Assembly: GCA_017441925.1 (NCBI GenBank)
Contig: JAFRUE010000015.1
Span: 1 to 64,000, forward strand
DNA length: 64,000 nucleotides
Direction of reading: 5' to 3'
From: Bacillota bacterium
Lineage (GTDB): Bacteria; Bacillota; Clostridia; Lachnospirales; Bianqueaceae
The first letter of the stretch is position 1. Each line of letters starts with the position of its first letter. The position numbers and the translations under genes are program-made. Shown piece by piece: positions 56,738-64,000 of the stretch. The notes beneath the pieces are model-generated. The model was not told the DNA's origin. It was given only the letters and a program-made list of their open reading frames with translations, and made no database searches.

Positions 56738-57172
56738 ATGGCTTACAAACAGAGCGGACGGATGGACCGCATCAACGAGCAGGTCCGAAGAGAACTAGCG
56801 GATATTCTCCGCGAAGAAGTTAAGGATCCGCGTGTCGATATCCGCCTGGTCTCCGTACTGAAAGTCGAGACGACCAAGGACCTGAAGTATTGCAAGGTCT
56901 ATGTCTCGGTGCTCGGAGATGATGAGAAGAGAACAGAAGTCCGTCAGGCGCTTAAGTCGGCCGCAGGCTTTATCCGCAGAGAACTGGCGCGCCGCGTCAA
57001 CCTGCGCAATACGCCGGAGCTGTCGTTCGTGATGGATGATTCGATCGAATACGGCATCCATATGGACACACTGTTCCGGAAATATGCTGTGCCCGAGAAG
57101 GATGCCGATGAGGCGGAAGCGGCAGAGACTAAAGAAGAGCCGGCGGAAGGATCCGTCGGGGAGGAAAACTGA
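56738..57172 (+). CDS. rbfA: Ribosome-binding factor A
   Basis: RbfA is a KH-fold 30S maturation factor. The 144-residue protein has RMDRINEQVRRELADILREEVKDPRV, VYVSVLGDDEKRTE and RTTPELSF-like RNTPELSFVMDDSIEYG. The last 25 residues form an acidic Glu/Ala tail. It follows the infB spacer hairpin, and its stop overlaps nrnA. Confidence 0.95.
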   Translation: MAYKQSGRMDRINEQVRRELADILREEVKDPRVDIRLVSVLKVETTKDLKYCKVYVSVLGDDEKRTEVRQALKSAAGFIRRELARRVNLRNTPELSFVMDDSIEYGIHMDTLFRKYAVPEKDADEAEAAETKEEPAEGSVGEEN

Positions 57173-58155
57173 TGACAGCCGCCGAATTCGCGCCTGTTTT
57201 CAAGACTTTTGTTGAGGCGCACGATCGGTTCATTCTCTGCGGGCATATCCGGCCAGACGGGGACAGTATCGGTTCCTGTACGGCGATGGCCGGTTATCTG
57301 ACAAGCCTCGGCAAGACTGCGGAGATCTATTATGAGGGTGATCTGACGCATTATGAGATGATCCCTCAGCCAGTCGGAAGGTTGGATCCGCTGACAGTCA
57401 GCGACGCATGCAGAAAGCCTTTTGCCTGGATCCTGCTGGACTGCGCGCAGCCTTCGAGGACCGGACAGGGACAGATCTGCGCAGAGCACTGCAGTGAATC
57501 CATCTGCATCGACCATCACGTCAATATGGGCGAATACGCAGACCACAACTGGATCGATCCGGAAGCGACTTCTGTCAGCGAAATGCTGTACCGCCTGTTC
57601 AAGGCATGCGGATATCCGCTCGGACAGCAGGAAGCGACGTCCGTTTTTGCCGGGATCGCCTTTGATACCGGCGGATTCCGTCATTCTTCGATGACGCCTG
57701 AGATCTACACGATCGCGGGCGAGCTGGCTGCAGCCGGCGTCGCGATCACGGATGTGATGAACGGACTGTTCCATACGAAAACAATGAAAGAGCAGAAAGT
57801 ACTCGGCGCGATCCTGCGTAAAGCCAGGCTTTACCGCGGATGCATCGTGGTTTCCGAGATGGACCAGGCGGATCTGAAGCAGGCCGGCGCGACGTCCGAT
57901 GACTGCGAAGGTGCGGTCGCGGTGATCGCCGAGACCAAAGAAGCGGAAGCGGCTGTTTTCCTGAGGGAGCTTACGAACGGACAGATCCGTGTCAATATGC
58001 GGTCCAAGAAATATATCGACGTCGCGGAGGTCGGACGGGCTTTTGGCGGAGGCGGACATGTGCGCGCGGCCGGATGCACGCTCGAAGGACCGATGCTGAT
58101 GGCCAAACAGCAGATCCTGAATGAACTGTACCGGCAGCTGCCGGAGGAATCTTAA
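57172..58155 (+). CDS. nrnA: Bifunctional oligoribonuclease/PAP phosphatase NrnA
   Basis: NrnA degrades nano-RNA and dephosphorylates pAp. The 327-residue DHH/DHHA1 enzyme has CGHIRPDGDSIGS, LLDCAQPSR, the DHH motif in CIDHHVNMG and the DHHA1 GGGGHVRAAGC near the C-terminus. It starts inside the rbfA stop (CTGATGA) and lies before truB, the usual Firmicutes order. Confidence 0.95.
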   Translation: MTAAEFAPVFKTFVEAHDRFILCGHIRPDGDSIGSCTAMAGYLTSLGKTAEIYYEGDLTHYEMIPQPVGRLDPLTVSDACRKPFAWILLDCAQPSRTGQGQICAEHCSESICIDHHVNMGEYADHNWIDPEATSVSEMLYRLFKACGYPLGQQEATSVFAGIAFDTGGFRHSSMTPEIYTIAGELAAAGVAITDVMNGLFHTKTMKEQKVLGAILRKARLYRGCIVVSEMDQADLKQAGATSDDCEGAVAVIAETKEAEAAVFLRELTNGQIRVNMRSKKYIDVAEVGRAFGGGGHVRAAGCTLEGPMLMAKQQILNELYRQLPEES

Positions 58156-59082
58156 GTGGACGGCATCATCATTGTCCGCAAGGAAGCGGGCTACACGTCG
58201 AGCGACGTTGTGACGGTCCTGCGCGGGATCCTGCATATGAAAAAGATCGGCCATACCGGAACACTGGATCCGCAGGCGGAAGGCGTTCTGCCGGTGTGCC
58301 TTGGACGCGCGACGAGGGCCGCAGAGCTCCTCACGGCCGAGACCAAAGAATACGTCACGCGGATGGTCTTCGGCTATGAGACCGACACGCAGGATACAAC
58401 GGGACAGATCATGGATTCCCGTGATTATACGTTTTCGGAAGAAGCGTTCCGCGCTGCGGTGCGGAAACTGACCGGAGAGATCCGGCAGGTCCCGCCGATG
58501 TATTCCGCGATCAGGATCGACGGACAGCATCTGTACGATCTGGCGCGGCAGGGGGTATCCGTGGAGAGACCCGCCCGGACGGTGGTTATTTATGAGGCGG
58601 AGATTCTGGAACTGGATGAAAAGAGCGCAATGCTGCGGATCGTCTGTTCCAAAGGGACCTATATCCGCACGCTGGTGACGGACATCGGACGGGAAGCAGG
58701 TTTCCTGGCATCAATGGAGAAGCTGACGCGTACCCGCAGCGGATCTTTTGCGCTGGACCAGGCGATGACGCTTGAGGAGATCCGGCAGAGCGTGCAGGAC
58801 GGCGGGATCGGACAGAAGATCATACCGCTTGACGATATCTTTTCGGGATATCCGCAGGGAACAGTTCTTGCGGAAGACGAGAACAGGCTCCGCAACGGCA
58901 ATCCGCTCCGTCTCGACCGGATCTGTCATACAGGCGGAACGAATCCGCAGCCCGCATTGGAGCAGGCCGCGCAGGATCCTGAACAGCTGATCGCGATGCA
59001 CCTGCCGGACGGCGCTTTTGCCGGCCTGTACCGGATCCGTCCGGACACAGGCATGGCTGTATGTTTTAAGATGTTTGGATAA
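58156..59082 (+). CDS. truB: tRNA pseudouridine55 synthase
   Basis: TruB makes pseudouridine 55 in the T loop of tRNAs. The 308-residue enzyme has the catalytic motif GHTGTLDPQAEGVLPVCLGRATR (Asp near residue 39), YSAIRIDGQHLYDLARQG and KGTYIRTLVTDIGREAG, plus a C-terminal extension (about 230-305). It starts at GTG 58156 directly after the nrnA stop. Confidence 0.96.
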   Translation: MDGIIIVRKEAGYTSSDVVTVLRGILHMKKIGHTGTLDPQAEGVLPVCLGRATRAAELLTAETKEYVTRMVFGYETDTQDTTGQIMDSRDYTFSEEAFRAAVRKLTGEIRQVPPMYSAIRIDGQHLYDLARQGVSVERPARTVVIYEAEILELDEKSAMLRIVCSKGTYIRTLVTDIGREAGFLASMEKLTRTRSGSFALDQAMTLEEIRQSVQDGGIGQKIIPLDDIFSGYPQGTVLAEDENRLRNGNPLRLDRICHTGGTNPQPALEQAAQDPEQLIAMHLPDGAFAGLYRIRPDTGMAVCFKMFG

Positions 59083-59097
59083 TGAGGGGGAGTCAGA

Positions 59098-60036
59098 TTG
59101 GAAAGAATCCGCTGGACGGATCCCTGCCCGTACGGGAATAAGCCGGTCGTTTTTGCGATCGGATTCTTTGACGGCATTCACCTGGGCCACCGGAGACTGA
59201 TCCGGGAAGCGAGGCGGCTTGCGGACGCACAAGGCGCGGACGTCGCGGTGCTGAGCTTCGATCCGCACCCGAGCGTCCTGCTGAATCCGCAGGATCCTGT
59301 CCCGATGATCTATACTCCGGAAGAACGCGAGTGGATCCTTTTTGAGACCGGTATGGTCGATCGCTTTGTTCTGATGCGGTTTGAGGAAAGCCTCGCCAGG
59401 ATGGAACCGGAGGATTTTGTCGGGAAGGTGCTTTTTACCGGATGGAACTGCAAAGGCGTTGTGGTCGGAGAGGATTTCCGCTTCGGAAACGGCAACAGCG
59501 GATCAGCCGCGCAGCTTGCCGAGTTGTGCCGGACACGCGGAGCGGCGGCCTGGCTGATCCCGGATGTGACGGAAGACGGATGCAAAGTCAGTGCCAGCCT
59601 GATCCGTGAACTGCTCATCGCGGGCAATATAGAAGAAGCCAACCGGCTGCTCGGCAGGCCGTATCTGCTGATGGGTACGGTCGGGCACGGACGCGGACTT
59701 GGTCACCGCAGGCTGATCCCGACGGTCAATCTGCCGTACATACAGGGCAAGATCGTTCCGAAGAAAGGCGTCTATGCGACAAGGACTTTCTGGGACGGAG
59801 AGGCGCATGACGGCGTGTCCAATATCGGAGTCAATCCGACGGTCTCGGAAGGGACGGATGCGCACTGCGAGTCGTTCCTGTTCGATCTCAACGAAGATCT
59901 GTACGGCGTACAGATGAGGACGGAACTGTATCACTTTATCCGGCCCGAGCGGAAATTTGCCGATGTGGAAGCGCTCCGCACGCAGCAGCGATCGGATGTC
60001 CTAAAAGCCCGCAAATATCTTCAGAGTTCCGGTTGA
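59098..60036 (+). CDS. ribF: Bifunctional riboflavin kinase/FAD synthetase
   Basis: RibF converts riboflavin to FMN and FAD. The 312-residue protein has the adenylyltransferase motif GFFDGIHLGHRRLI (about residues 21-34), GEDFRFGNGNSG and the kinase motif GTVGHGRGLGHRRLIPTVNL, then EIVEF-type tail FDLNEDLYG. The start is TTG 59098 after GAGGGGGAG. The usual downstream rpsO is not here. Confidence 0.95.
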   Translation: MERIRWTDPCPYGNKPVVFAIGFFDGIHLGHRRLIREARRLADAQGADVAVLSFDPHPSVLLNPQDPVPMIYTPEEREWILFETGMVDRFVLMRFEESLARMEPEDFVGKVLFTGWNCKGVVVGEDFRFGNGNSGSAAQLAELCRTRGAAAWLIPDVTEDGCKVSASLIRELLIAGNIEEANRLLGRPYLLMGTVGHGRGLGHRRLIPTVNLPYIQGKIVPKKGVYATRTFWDGEAHDGVSNIGVNPTVSEGTDAHCESFLFDLNEDLYGVQMRTELYHFIRPERKFADVEALRTQQRSDVLKARKYLQSSG

Positions 60037-60061
60037 CAAATCATATACTGTATGATAAGGT
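60033..60061 (+). promoter_or_regulatory. Promoter of the DUF1877 gene
   Basis: TTGACA (60033-60038), a 17-bp spacer and TAAGGT (60056-60061). Its -10 is weak, but the layout matches the promoter before rpmG at 60661. Confidence 0.5.
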
Positions 60062-60106
60062 ATTGTCCGTTGTTCAGTAACACAAGACAGAGGAGATACA
60101 GATAAA

Positions 60107-60589
60107 GTGGCAGCAAACGGTAAGTGCCTGTTCGTAACGCAGGCTTTGGCAGACAGAGCGGAGGAGGGCGTTCCGATCTGCGAGATCGAATATGATGATG
60201 ATGTGATCTGCACGGTGGATCTGGGAACAGACTGGGACGCGATCAATTATTTCTTCGAAGTGTATTCGGAGGAAGTCGATAACGGATCCTATCTGCATGA
60301 CGCACTGCTCGGCGGCCGCCCGTTCGAATGTGAGGACGAAGGGACCGTGTATTATATTCCGTCCGACGAGCTGGCGGAGATAGCGGATGCGGTCGGTGAT
60401 ATTACAGAGGAAGATTTCCTTGACTATATGGATCTTCAAGAGCTGCAGAGCAAAGGCATTGCGCAGTCCGTGGAGGAGAGCGAATTTGACGTCTACTGTG
60501 AGTCGGTCTGGGAAACGTTCCAGGAACTCCTGGCTGCGATCGAGGATGCAGCCGATCAGGCCGCGTGTTCCCTGTTCTGTGTATCGTAA
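60107..60589 (+). CDS. DUF1877-like protein
   Basis: This 160-residue acidic protein resembles YfbM/DUF1877: DLGTDWDAINYFF, YLHDALLGGRPFECEDEGTVYYIPSDELAEIADAVGDITEEDF. No catalytic motif or membrane segment is known for this family, and its function is not established. The start is GTG 60107 after GAGGAG. It has its own promoter and terminator, so it is a single-gene unit between ribF and rpmG. Confidence 0.8.
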   Translation: MAANGKCLFVTQALADRAEEGVPICEIEYDDDVICTVDLGTDWDAINYFFEVYSEEVDNGSYLHDALLGGRPFECEDEGTVYYIPSDELAEIADAVGDITEEDFLDYMDLQELQSKGIAQSVEESEFDVYCESVWETFQELLAAIEDAADQAACSLFCVS

Positions 60590-60596
60590 GAAACAG

Positions 60597-60637
60597 AAGC
60601 TGCCCGGCGTGCCCGAGAGGGACCGGACAGCTTTTTT
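60597..60637 (+). terminator. Terminator after the DUF1877 gene
   Basis: AAGCTGCCCGG (60597-60607) pairs with CCGGACAGCTT with one C-A mismatch, inner CCC/GGG extends it, and six T follow (60632-60637). Confidence 0.85.
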
Positions 60638-60660
60638 GCTTAAAAAACACAAAAAACTGC

Positions 60661-60689
60661 TTGACAACGCGGTTCGGGTATGATAAAGT
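60661..60689 (+). promoter_or_regulatory. Promoter of the rpmG-secE-nusG operon
   Basis: TTGACA (60661-60666), a 17-bp spacer and TAAAGT (60684-60689). About 120 nt of leader follows, with CCAACC and GGTTGG able to pair across about 30 nt. Confidence 0.7.
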
Positions 60690-60808
60690 TATAAGGCATC
60701 ATTTGAGCGCTTTTTTTTGTGCTGTGGTAAGCCGGCGGAGGGCCAACCGTCCGGTGCGGCATAAGAGCGCCCGCAATGGTTGGATATTAGCCAATGGAGG
60801 TGGAAATT

Positions 60809-60958
60809 GTGCGTACAAGGATAACATTTGAATGCACAGAGTGTAAGCAGCGGAATTACAATGCGACAAAAGACAAAAAAGCTCATCCCGACAGAATGGA
60901 GATCAAGAAGTACTGCCGTTTCTGTCACAAGCACACCCTTCACAAGGAGACCAGATAA
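60809..60958 (+). CDS. rpmG: 50S ribosomal protein L33 (zinc-binding)
   Basis: The 49-residue protein begins [17 protein letters not shown] and has four zinc cysteines as CxxC pairs (C9/C12 and C36/C39), then [10 protein letters not shown]. It is the zinc form; a zinc-free paralogue elsewhere is possible. The start is GTG 60809 after TGGAGGTGG. It precedes secE and nusG as usual. Confidence 0.96.
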   Translation: MRTRITFECTECKQRNYNATKDKKAHPDRMEIKKYCRFCHKHTLHKETR

Positions 60959-60987
60959 CCTGAATAAGGGCAGAAAGGAGAAACGAG

Positions 60988-61176
60988 ATGTCCCGTTTTG
61001 ATTTTAAGGAACTGAGAAGCGAATTCAGAAGAATCACCTGGCCGGGTCCCAAGGAACTGGCTCAGAAATCTCTGATCGTTATCGTTTTCTGCGCTGTGCT
61101 TTCTCTGATCATCGGAGCCTATGACTGGGTCTTCGTCTCTCTCAGAGAACTGATTCAGGGACTGTTTGGTCTGTGA
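60988..61176 (+). CDS. secE: Preprotein translocase subunit SecE
   Basis: SecE is the clamp of the SecYEG translocon. The 62-residue protein has the conserved amphipathic region FRRITWPGPKEL followed by one membrane helix (about residues 29-50; IVIVFCAVLSLIIGAYDWVF). The RBS is AAAGGAG. It overlaps no gene and lies 10 nt before nusG. Confidence 0.95.
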   Translation: MSRFDFKELRSEFRRITWPGPKELAQKSLIVIVFCAVLSLIIGAYDWVFVSLRELIQGLFGL

Positions 61177-61186
61177 GGAACGTAGA

Positions 61187-61717
61187 ATGGCGGATGAGAT
61201 GAATTCGAGCGCAAAGTGGTATGTAGCCCATACATACTCTGGCTATGAGAACAAGGTCAAGGCGAATATTGAGAAGACCGTAGAGAACCGCAATATGCAT
61301 GATCAGATCATGGAGGTCCTGGTCCCCGTCGAGGATGTCGAGGAGGAACGCAACGGACAGTCCAGAACCGTGCAGCGCAAGGTTTTCCCGGGATACGTCA
61401 TCATTCACATGATCATGAACGACAATACCTGGTATGTAGTGCGCAATACCCGCGGAGTCACGGGTTTTGTAGGCCCCGGATCCAAGCCTGTATCTCTCAG
61501 CGACGAGGAAGTCGTTGCTCTGATGGGATCACACAAGGAAGCGGATCCTGTATTCGAGGTCGGGGATATCGTCACGATCGTTGACGGACCGTTCAAGAAT
61601 CAGGAGTGCCGCATCACGGCTGTGGATAATGAGGCCAGGCTGCTGCAGGCATCGATGTTCATGGCCGGCAGGGATACCACCGTCGAGGACCTGAAATTCA
61701 CTCAGGTCGAGAAGTAA
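61187..61717 (+). CDS. nusG: Transcription antitermination factor NusG
   Basis: NusG binds RNA polymerase and couples it to the ribosome. The 176-residue protein has the NGN domain (WYVAHTYSGYENKVKANIEKTVENR, FPGYVIIHM, NTRGVTGFVG) and a KOW domain with VGDIVTIVDGPFKN. ATG 61187 is chosen after GTGAGGAACGTAGA; the frame is open back to 61166 inside secE. Confidence 0.97.
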   Translation: MADEMNSSAKWYVAHTYSGYENKVKANIEKTVENRNMHDQIMEVLVPVEDVEEERNGQSRTVQRKVFPGYVIIHMIMNDNTWYVVRNTRGVTGFVGPGSKPVSLSDEEVVALMGSHKEADPVFEVGDIVTIVDGPFKNQECRITAVDNEARLLQASMFMAGRDTTVEDLKFTQVEK

Positions 61718-61738
61718 ATTTTTTGGAGGTGTCAATTA

Positions 61739-62164
61739 ATGGCAAAGAAGATTACAGGATATATCAAGCTGCAGATCGCTGCGGGCAAGGCAACGCCGGC
61801 TCCTCCGGTCGGACCTGCGCTTGGTCAGCACGGCGTTAACATTCCGGCTTTCACCAAGGAATTCAACGCACGTACTGCAAATGAAGCCGGAATGATCATT
61901 CCGGTCATCATTACCGTTTATCAGGACAAGAGCTTCACATTCGTAACCAAGACTCCCCCGGCGGCAGTTCTGCTGAAGAAGGCCGCTAAGATCGAGTCCG
62001 GATCCGGCCGTCCGAACGTCGAGAAGGTTGCCAAAGTCACGAGTGCGCAGGTTCGCGAGATCGCCGAGCTTAAGATGAAGGATCTGAACGCGGCGAGCGT
62101 CGAGACGGCAATGAAGATGGTTGCGGGTACTGCCCGCAGTATGGGAATTACCGTAGAAGGGTAA
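61739..62164 (+). CDS. rplK: 50S ribosomal protein L11
   Basis: L11 forms the GTPase-associated centre with 23S rRNA helix 43/44. The 141-residue protein has [34 protein letters not shown], and the C-terminal [21 protein letters not shown]. The RBS is TTGGAGGTG. It is followed by an L1-binding-like leader and rplA. Confidence 0.98.
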   Translation: MAKKITGYIKLQIAAGKATPAPPVGPALGQHGVNIPAFTKEFNARTANEAGMIIPVIITVYQDKSFTFVTKTPPAAVLLKKAAKIESGSGRPNVEKVAKVTSAQVREIAELKMKDLNAASVETAMKMVAGTARSMGITVEG

Positions 62165-62181
62165 TCACAGGATATGTCCGG

Positions 62182-62256
62182 TCCCGGCAGGCATCTATCC
62201 GCTGTAGATGCAGGGACTTAAATCCGCCGGGATAACCCAGTGGGAGGGAAGCTCCC
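62182..62256 (+). promoter_or_regulatory. L1-binding-site mimic before rplA
   Basis: TCCCGGC (62182-62188) pairs with GCCGGGA (62226-62232) and encloses hairpin GCATCTA (62191-62197)/TAGATGC (62205-62211). The following strand reads GGGATAACCCAGTGGGAGG, and GGGAG (62242-62246) can pair with CTCCC (62252-62256). The GTGGGAGG element matches the L1-binding part of the 23S rRNA L1 stalk, so ribosomal protein L1 probably represses rplA translation here. Confidence 0.75.
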
Positions 62257-62283
62257 CGATAAAACCACAAGGAGGTTTATCTC

Positions 62284-63003
62284 ATGTTTAGAGGTAAGAA
62301 GTACAAGGACGCTCTGAAAAATATCGACAAGAGCGCTGCCTACACTCCGTCTGAAGCGATCGGAGTCGTTCTGAAGAATGCAACGGCCAAGTTCGATGAG
62401 ACGATTGAAGTGCATGTTCGCTTAGGCGTTGACGGACGTCACGCCGACCAGCAGGTCCGTGGATCTGTCGTTCTGCCCAATGGTACAGGCAAGACGGTCA
62501 GAGTCCTGGTATTTGCTAAGGGCGACAAGGAGAAGGAAGCTCAGGAAGCCGGCGCTGATTACGTTGGCGGCCAGGAGTATGTAGACAAGATCCAGAAGGA
62601 AAACTGGTTTGATTTCGACGTTGTTGTTGCGACACCGGATATGATGGGTGTTGTAGGACGTCTGGGACGTGTGCTCGGCCCCAAAGGCCTGATGCCCAAC
62701 CCGAAGTCCGGCACCGTTACGATGAACGTAACACAGGCGCTCAAGGATATCAAAGCAGGTAGAGTCGAATATCGTCTCGACAAGTCCAACATTATTCACG
62801 TTCCGATCGGAAAGGCGTCTTTCGGTCCCGAGAAGATCGAAGGGAATTTCCAGGCTCTGATTGGTGCAATCATAAAGGCTAAACCTGCGGCAGCGAAGGG
62901 ACAGTACCTCCGCAGCCTGACCCTTGCTTCCACAATGGGTCCTGGCGTACGCGTAAACGTTAACACCGTTTCCGCTACCCAGTCCGCTGGAGCACAGGAA
63001 TAA
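62284..63003 (+). CDS. rplA: 50S ribosomal protein L1
   Basis: L1 forms the stalk near the E site and often represses its own operon. The 239-residue protein has [61 protein letters not shown] and [17 protein letters not shown]. The RBS CAAGGAGG is just after the L1-site mimic. Confidence 0.97.
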   Translation: MFRGKKYKDALKNIDKSAAYTPSEAIGVVLKNATAKFDETIEVHVRLGVDGRHADQQVRGSVVLPNGTGKTVRVLVFAKGDKEKEAQEAGADYVGGQEYVDKIQKENWFDFDVVVATPDMMGVVGRLGRVLGPKGLMPNPKSGTVTMNVTQALKDIKAGRVEYRLDKSNIIHVPIGKASFGPEKIEGNFQALIGAIIKAKPAAAKGQYLRSLTLASTMGPGVRVNVNTVSATQSAGAQE

Positions 63004-63118
63004 TCAATTGGCTTTAAGGCGTTCCGGGCCGGATGGCCCCGGCCCGGACGTCTCATGAAGTTCTGAAGACGCGGAGCAGCCGGTCCGTCCGGAATCCGTG
63101 GAATTTTCAGATTTATGC

Positions 63119-63147
63119 TTGACAGGATAACGGTTCTCTGTTATACT
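63119..63147 (+). promoter_or_regulatory. Promoter of rplJ-rplL
   Basis: TTGACA (63119-63124), a 17-bp spacer and TATACT (63142-63147) stand before the L10 leader, so rplJL can be transcribed apart from rplKA. Confidence 0.85.
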
Positions 63148-63149
63148 GT

Positions 63150-63264
63150 CACCGTTCGTTACCGGAGACAGCAGGCGCCGTAAGGCTTAATTTGCCCGCC
63201 GAGGTAAGTGGTTTTCTTTTTACAGATGATCAAACCTCGTCCTTCTCTCCGGAAGGACTTTTTT
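63150..63264 (+). promoter_or_regulatory. Ribosomal protein L10 leader with attenuator
   Basis: The conserved elements ACCGGAGACAGCAGG, GGCTTAATTT and CCGCCGAGGT match the L10(L12)4-binding leader known upstream of rplJ in Firmicutes. A terminator GTCCTTC (63239-63245)/GAAGGAC (63252-63258) plus six T (63259-63264) completes it. Excess L10-L12 complex is expected to favour premature termination. Confidence 0.9.
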
Positions 63265-63310
63265 CATGCCGGATATGTTCCGGTGAATTGACTCATAGGA
63301 GGTGAATTCA

Positions 63311-63853
63311 GTGCCGAATGTTGATGCGAAACAGATTATCGTAAACGAAATCGCGGATAAGCTCACCAAGGCTAAGTCCATGGTTCTCGTGGATGCCCGC
63401 GGACTTACCGTCGCCCAGGACACAGAGATGCGCAGAGCTCTCCGTGAACAGGCTATCGATTACAAAGTTTACAAGAATACTCTGATTAAGCGTGCCATTC
63501 AGGGTACTACGTTCGAGGATCTCGCAGCTCATCTTGACGGACCGACAGCGGTTGCTTTCAGTTACGACGACGCAGCCAAGGCTGCCGGCGGACTTGGATC
63601 ATTCGTTGACAAGTATGATAAGCTGGGATTCAAGGGCGGCGTTGTTGAGGGCGTGTATTATGACACCGAGGCTATCGCGAAGATCGCTAAGATTCCTTCC
63701 CGCGAAGTACTGCTTTCCAGACTGCTTGGAAGCTTCAAGTCTCCGATGGCTACATTTGCACGTGTTATCAACGAGATCGTTAAGAGCAAGGGCGGCGAGG
63801 GCGCCGCAGAAGCCAAGGACAGCGAAGAGGCTGCACCGGCTGACGCACAGTGA
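63311..63853 (+). CDS. rplJ: 50S ribosomal protein L10
   Basis: L10 is the base of the L7/L12 stalk. The 180-residue protein has KQIIVNEIADKLTKAKSMVLVDARGLTVAQDTEMRRALRE, KVYKNTLIKRAI and LDGPTAVAFSYDD, then a C-terminal helix for L12 dimers. GTG 63311 is chosen, since the GTG at 63302 overlaps the AGGAGG. The acidic Ala-rich C-terminal tail is typical. Confidence 0.95.
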   Translation: MPNVDAKQIIVNEIADKLTKAKSMVLVDARGLTVAQDTEMRRALREQAIDYKVYKNTLIKRAIQGTTFEDLAAHLDGPTAVAFSYDDAAKAAGGLGSFVDKYDKLGFKGGVVEGVYYDTEAIAKIAKIPSREVLLSRLLGSFKSPMATFARVINEIVKSKGGEGAAEAKDSEEAAPADAQ

Positions 63854-63889
63854 TCACTGCGCGATCGATTCTATTAGGAGGATATTACA

Positions 63890-64000
63890 ATGGCAAAATT
63901 AAGCATTCAGGAAATCATCGATGCGGTTAAGGAACTTTCCGTTCTGGAGCTCTCTGAGCTGGTTACCGCTGCTGAGGAAGCTTTCGGCGTAAGCGCAGCC
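63890..64000 (+). CDS. rplL: 50S ribosomal protein L7/L12 (3' end cut by window)
   Basis: The first 37 residues, [25 protein letters not shown] then [12 protein letters not shown], are the L7/L12 N-terminal dimerisation domain. The RBS is TAGGAGGATATTACA. The rest lies outside the window; the stalk operon usually continues with rpoB. Confidence 0.97.
   Translation, partial: MAKLSIQEIIDAVKELSVLELSELVTAAEEAFGVSAA

Overview
The window looks like a chromosomal segment of a Gram-positive Clostridia (Bacillota), most likely a Lachnospiraceae-type organism with fairly high GC for that group. The evidence is PolC-type DNA polymerase III, T-box riboswitches, zinc-binding S14, L33 and adenylate kinase, strong AGGAGG ribosome binding sites with frequent TTG/GTG starts, and the rsmD-coaD-coiled-coil gene order. 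There is no phage, insertion sequence or CRISPR array. Most of the window is housekeeping, with short accessory patches between conserved blocks.

Layout. 1-577: tRNA cluster (Asp partial, Val, Thr, Tyr, fMet) and a terminator. 600-5838: accessory genes, namely a broken GNAT acetyltransferase, an APH-like kinase, a MerR regulator with a membrane and zinc-ribbon tail, a YhfC-type membrane protein, and a GNAT/serine-hydrolase fusion. 5903-8058: rsmD, coaD, a coiled-coil protein and a COG2426 membrane protein. 8077-21045: the S10-spc ribosomal protein operon from rpsJ to rpmJ with secY, adk, map and infA, which ends at a terminator before the usual rpsM-rpsK-rpsD-rpoA-rplQ. 21125-25660: tRNA-Trp (minus strand), then a Met T-box, metNIQ and an M20 amidohydrolase.

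25678-33577: two related promoter/T-box leaders. The first lacks Stem I and precedes two pectin/hemicellulose glycosidases (GH105, GH43). The second is a complete Trp T-box before trpDCFBA, which has no trpE or trpG. 33608-34936: glucarate dehydratase on the minus strand. 35053-46847: pyrH-frr-uppS-cdsA-dxr-rseP-ispG-polC and a DNA glycosylase. 46927-51245: metY and a large GH106-like glycosidase, lying between polC and rimP. 51307-60036: rimP-nusA-rnpM-ylxQ-infB-rbfA-nrnA-truB-ribF. 60107-60589: a DUF1877 protein. 60661-64000: rpmG-secE-nusG-rplK-rplA, then an L10 leader with rplJ and rplL (cut by the window end).

The genes serve translation, protein export, isoprenoid and phospholipid synthesis, DNA replication, and methionine and tryptophan supply, with a small plant-polysaccharide theme. 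The most interesting signal is the pair of homologous leaders at 25678-25860 and 28701-29026. The upstream copy keeps promoter, Stem III, antiterminator and terminator, but has lost the specifier-bearing Stem I, and its tRNA-binding bulge has changed from TGG to CGG. Also notable are the 292-nt structured spacer inside the S10 operon, the truncated spc/alpha operon, and an L1-binding-site mimic between rplK and rplA.
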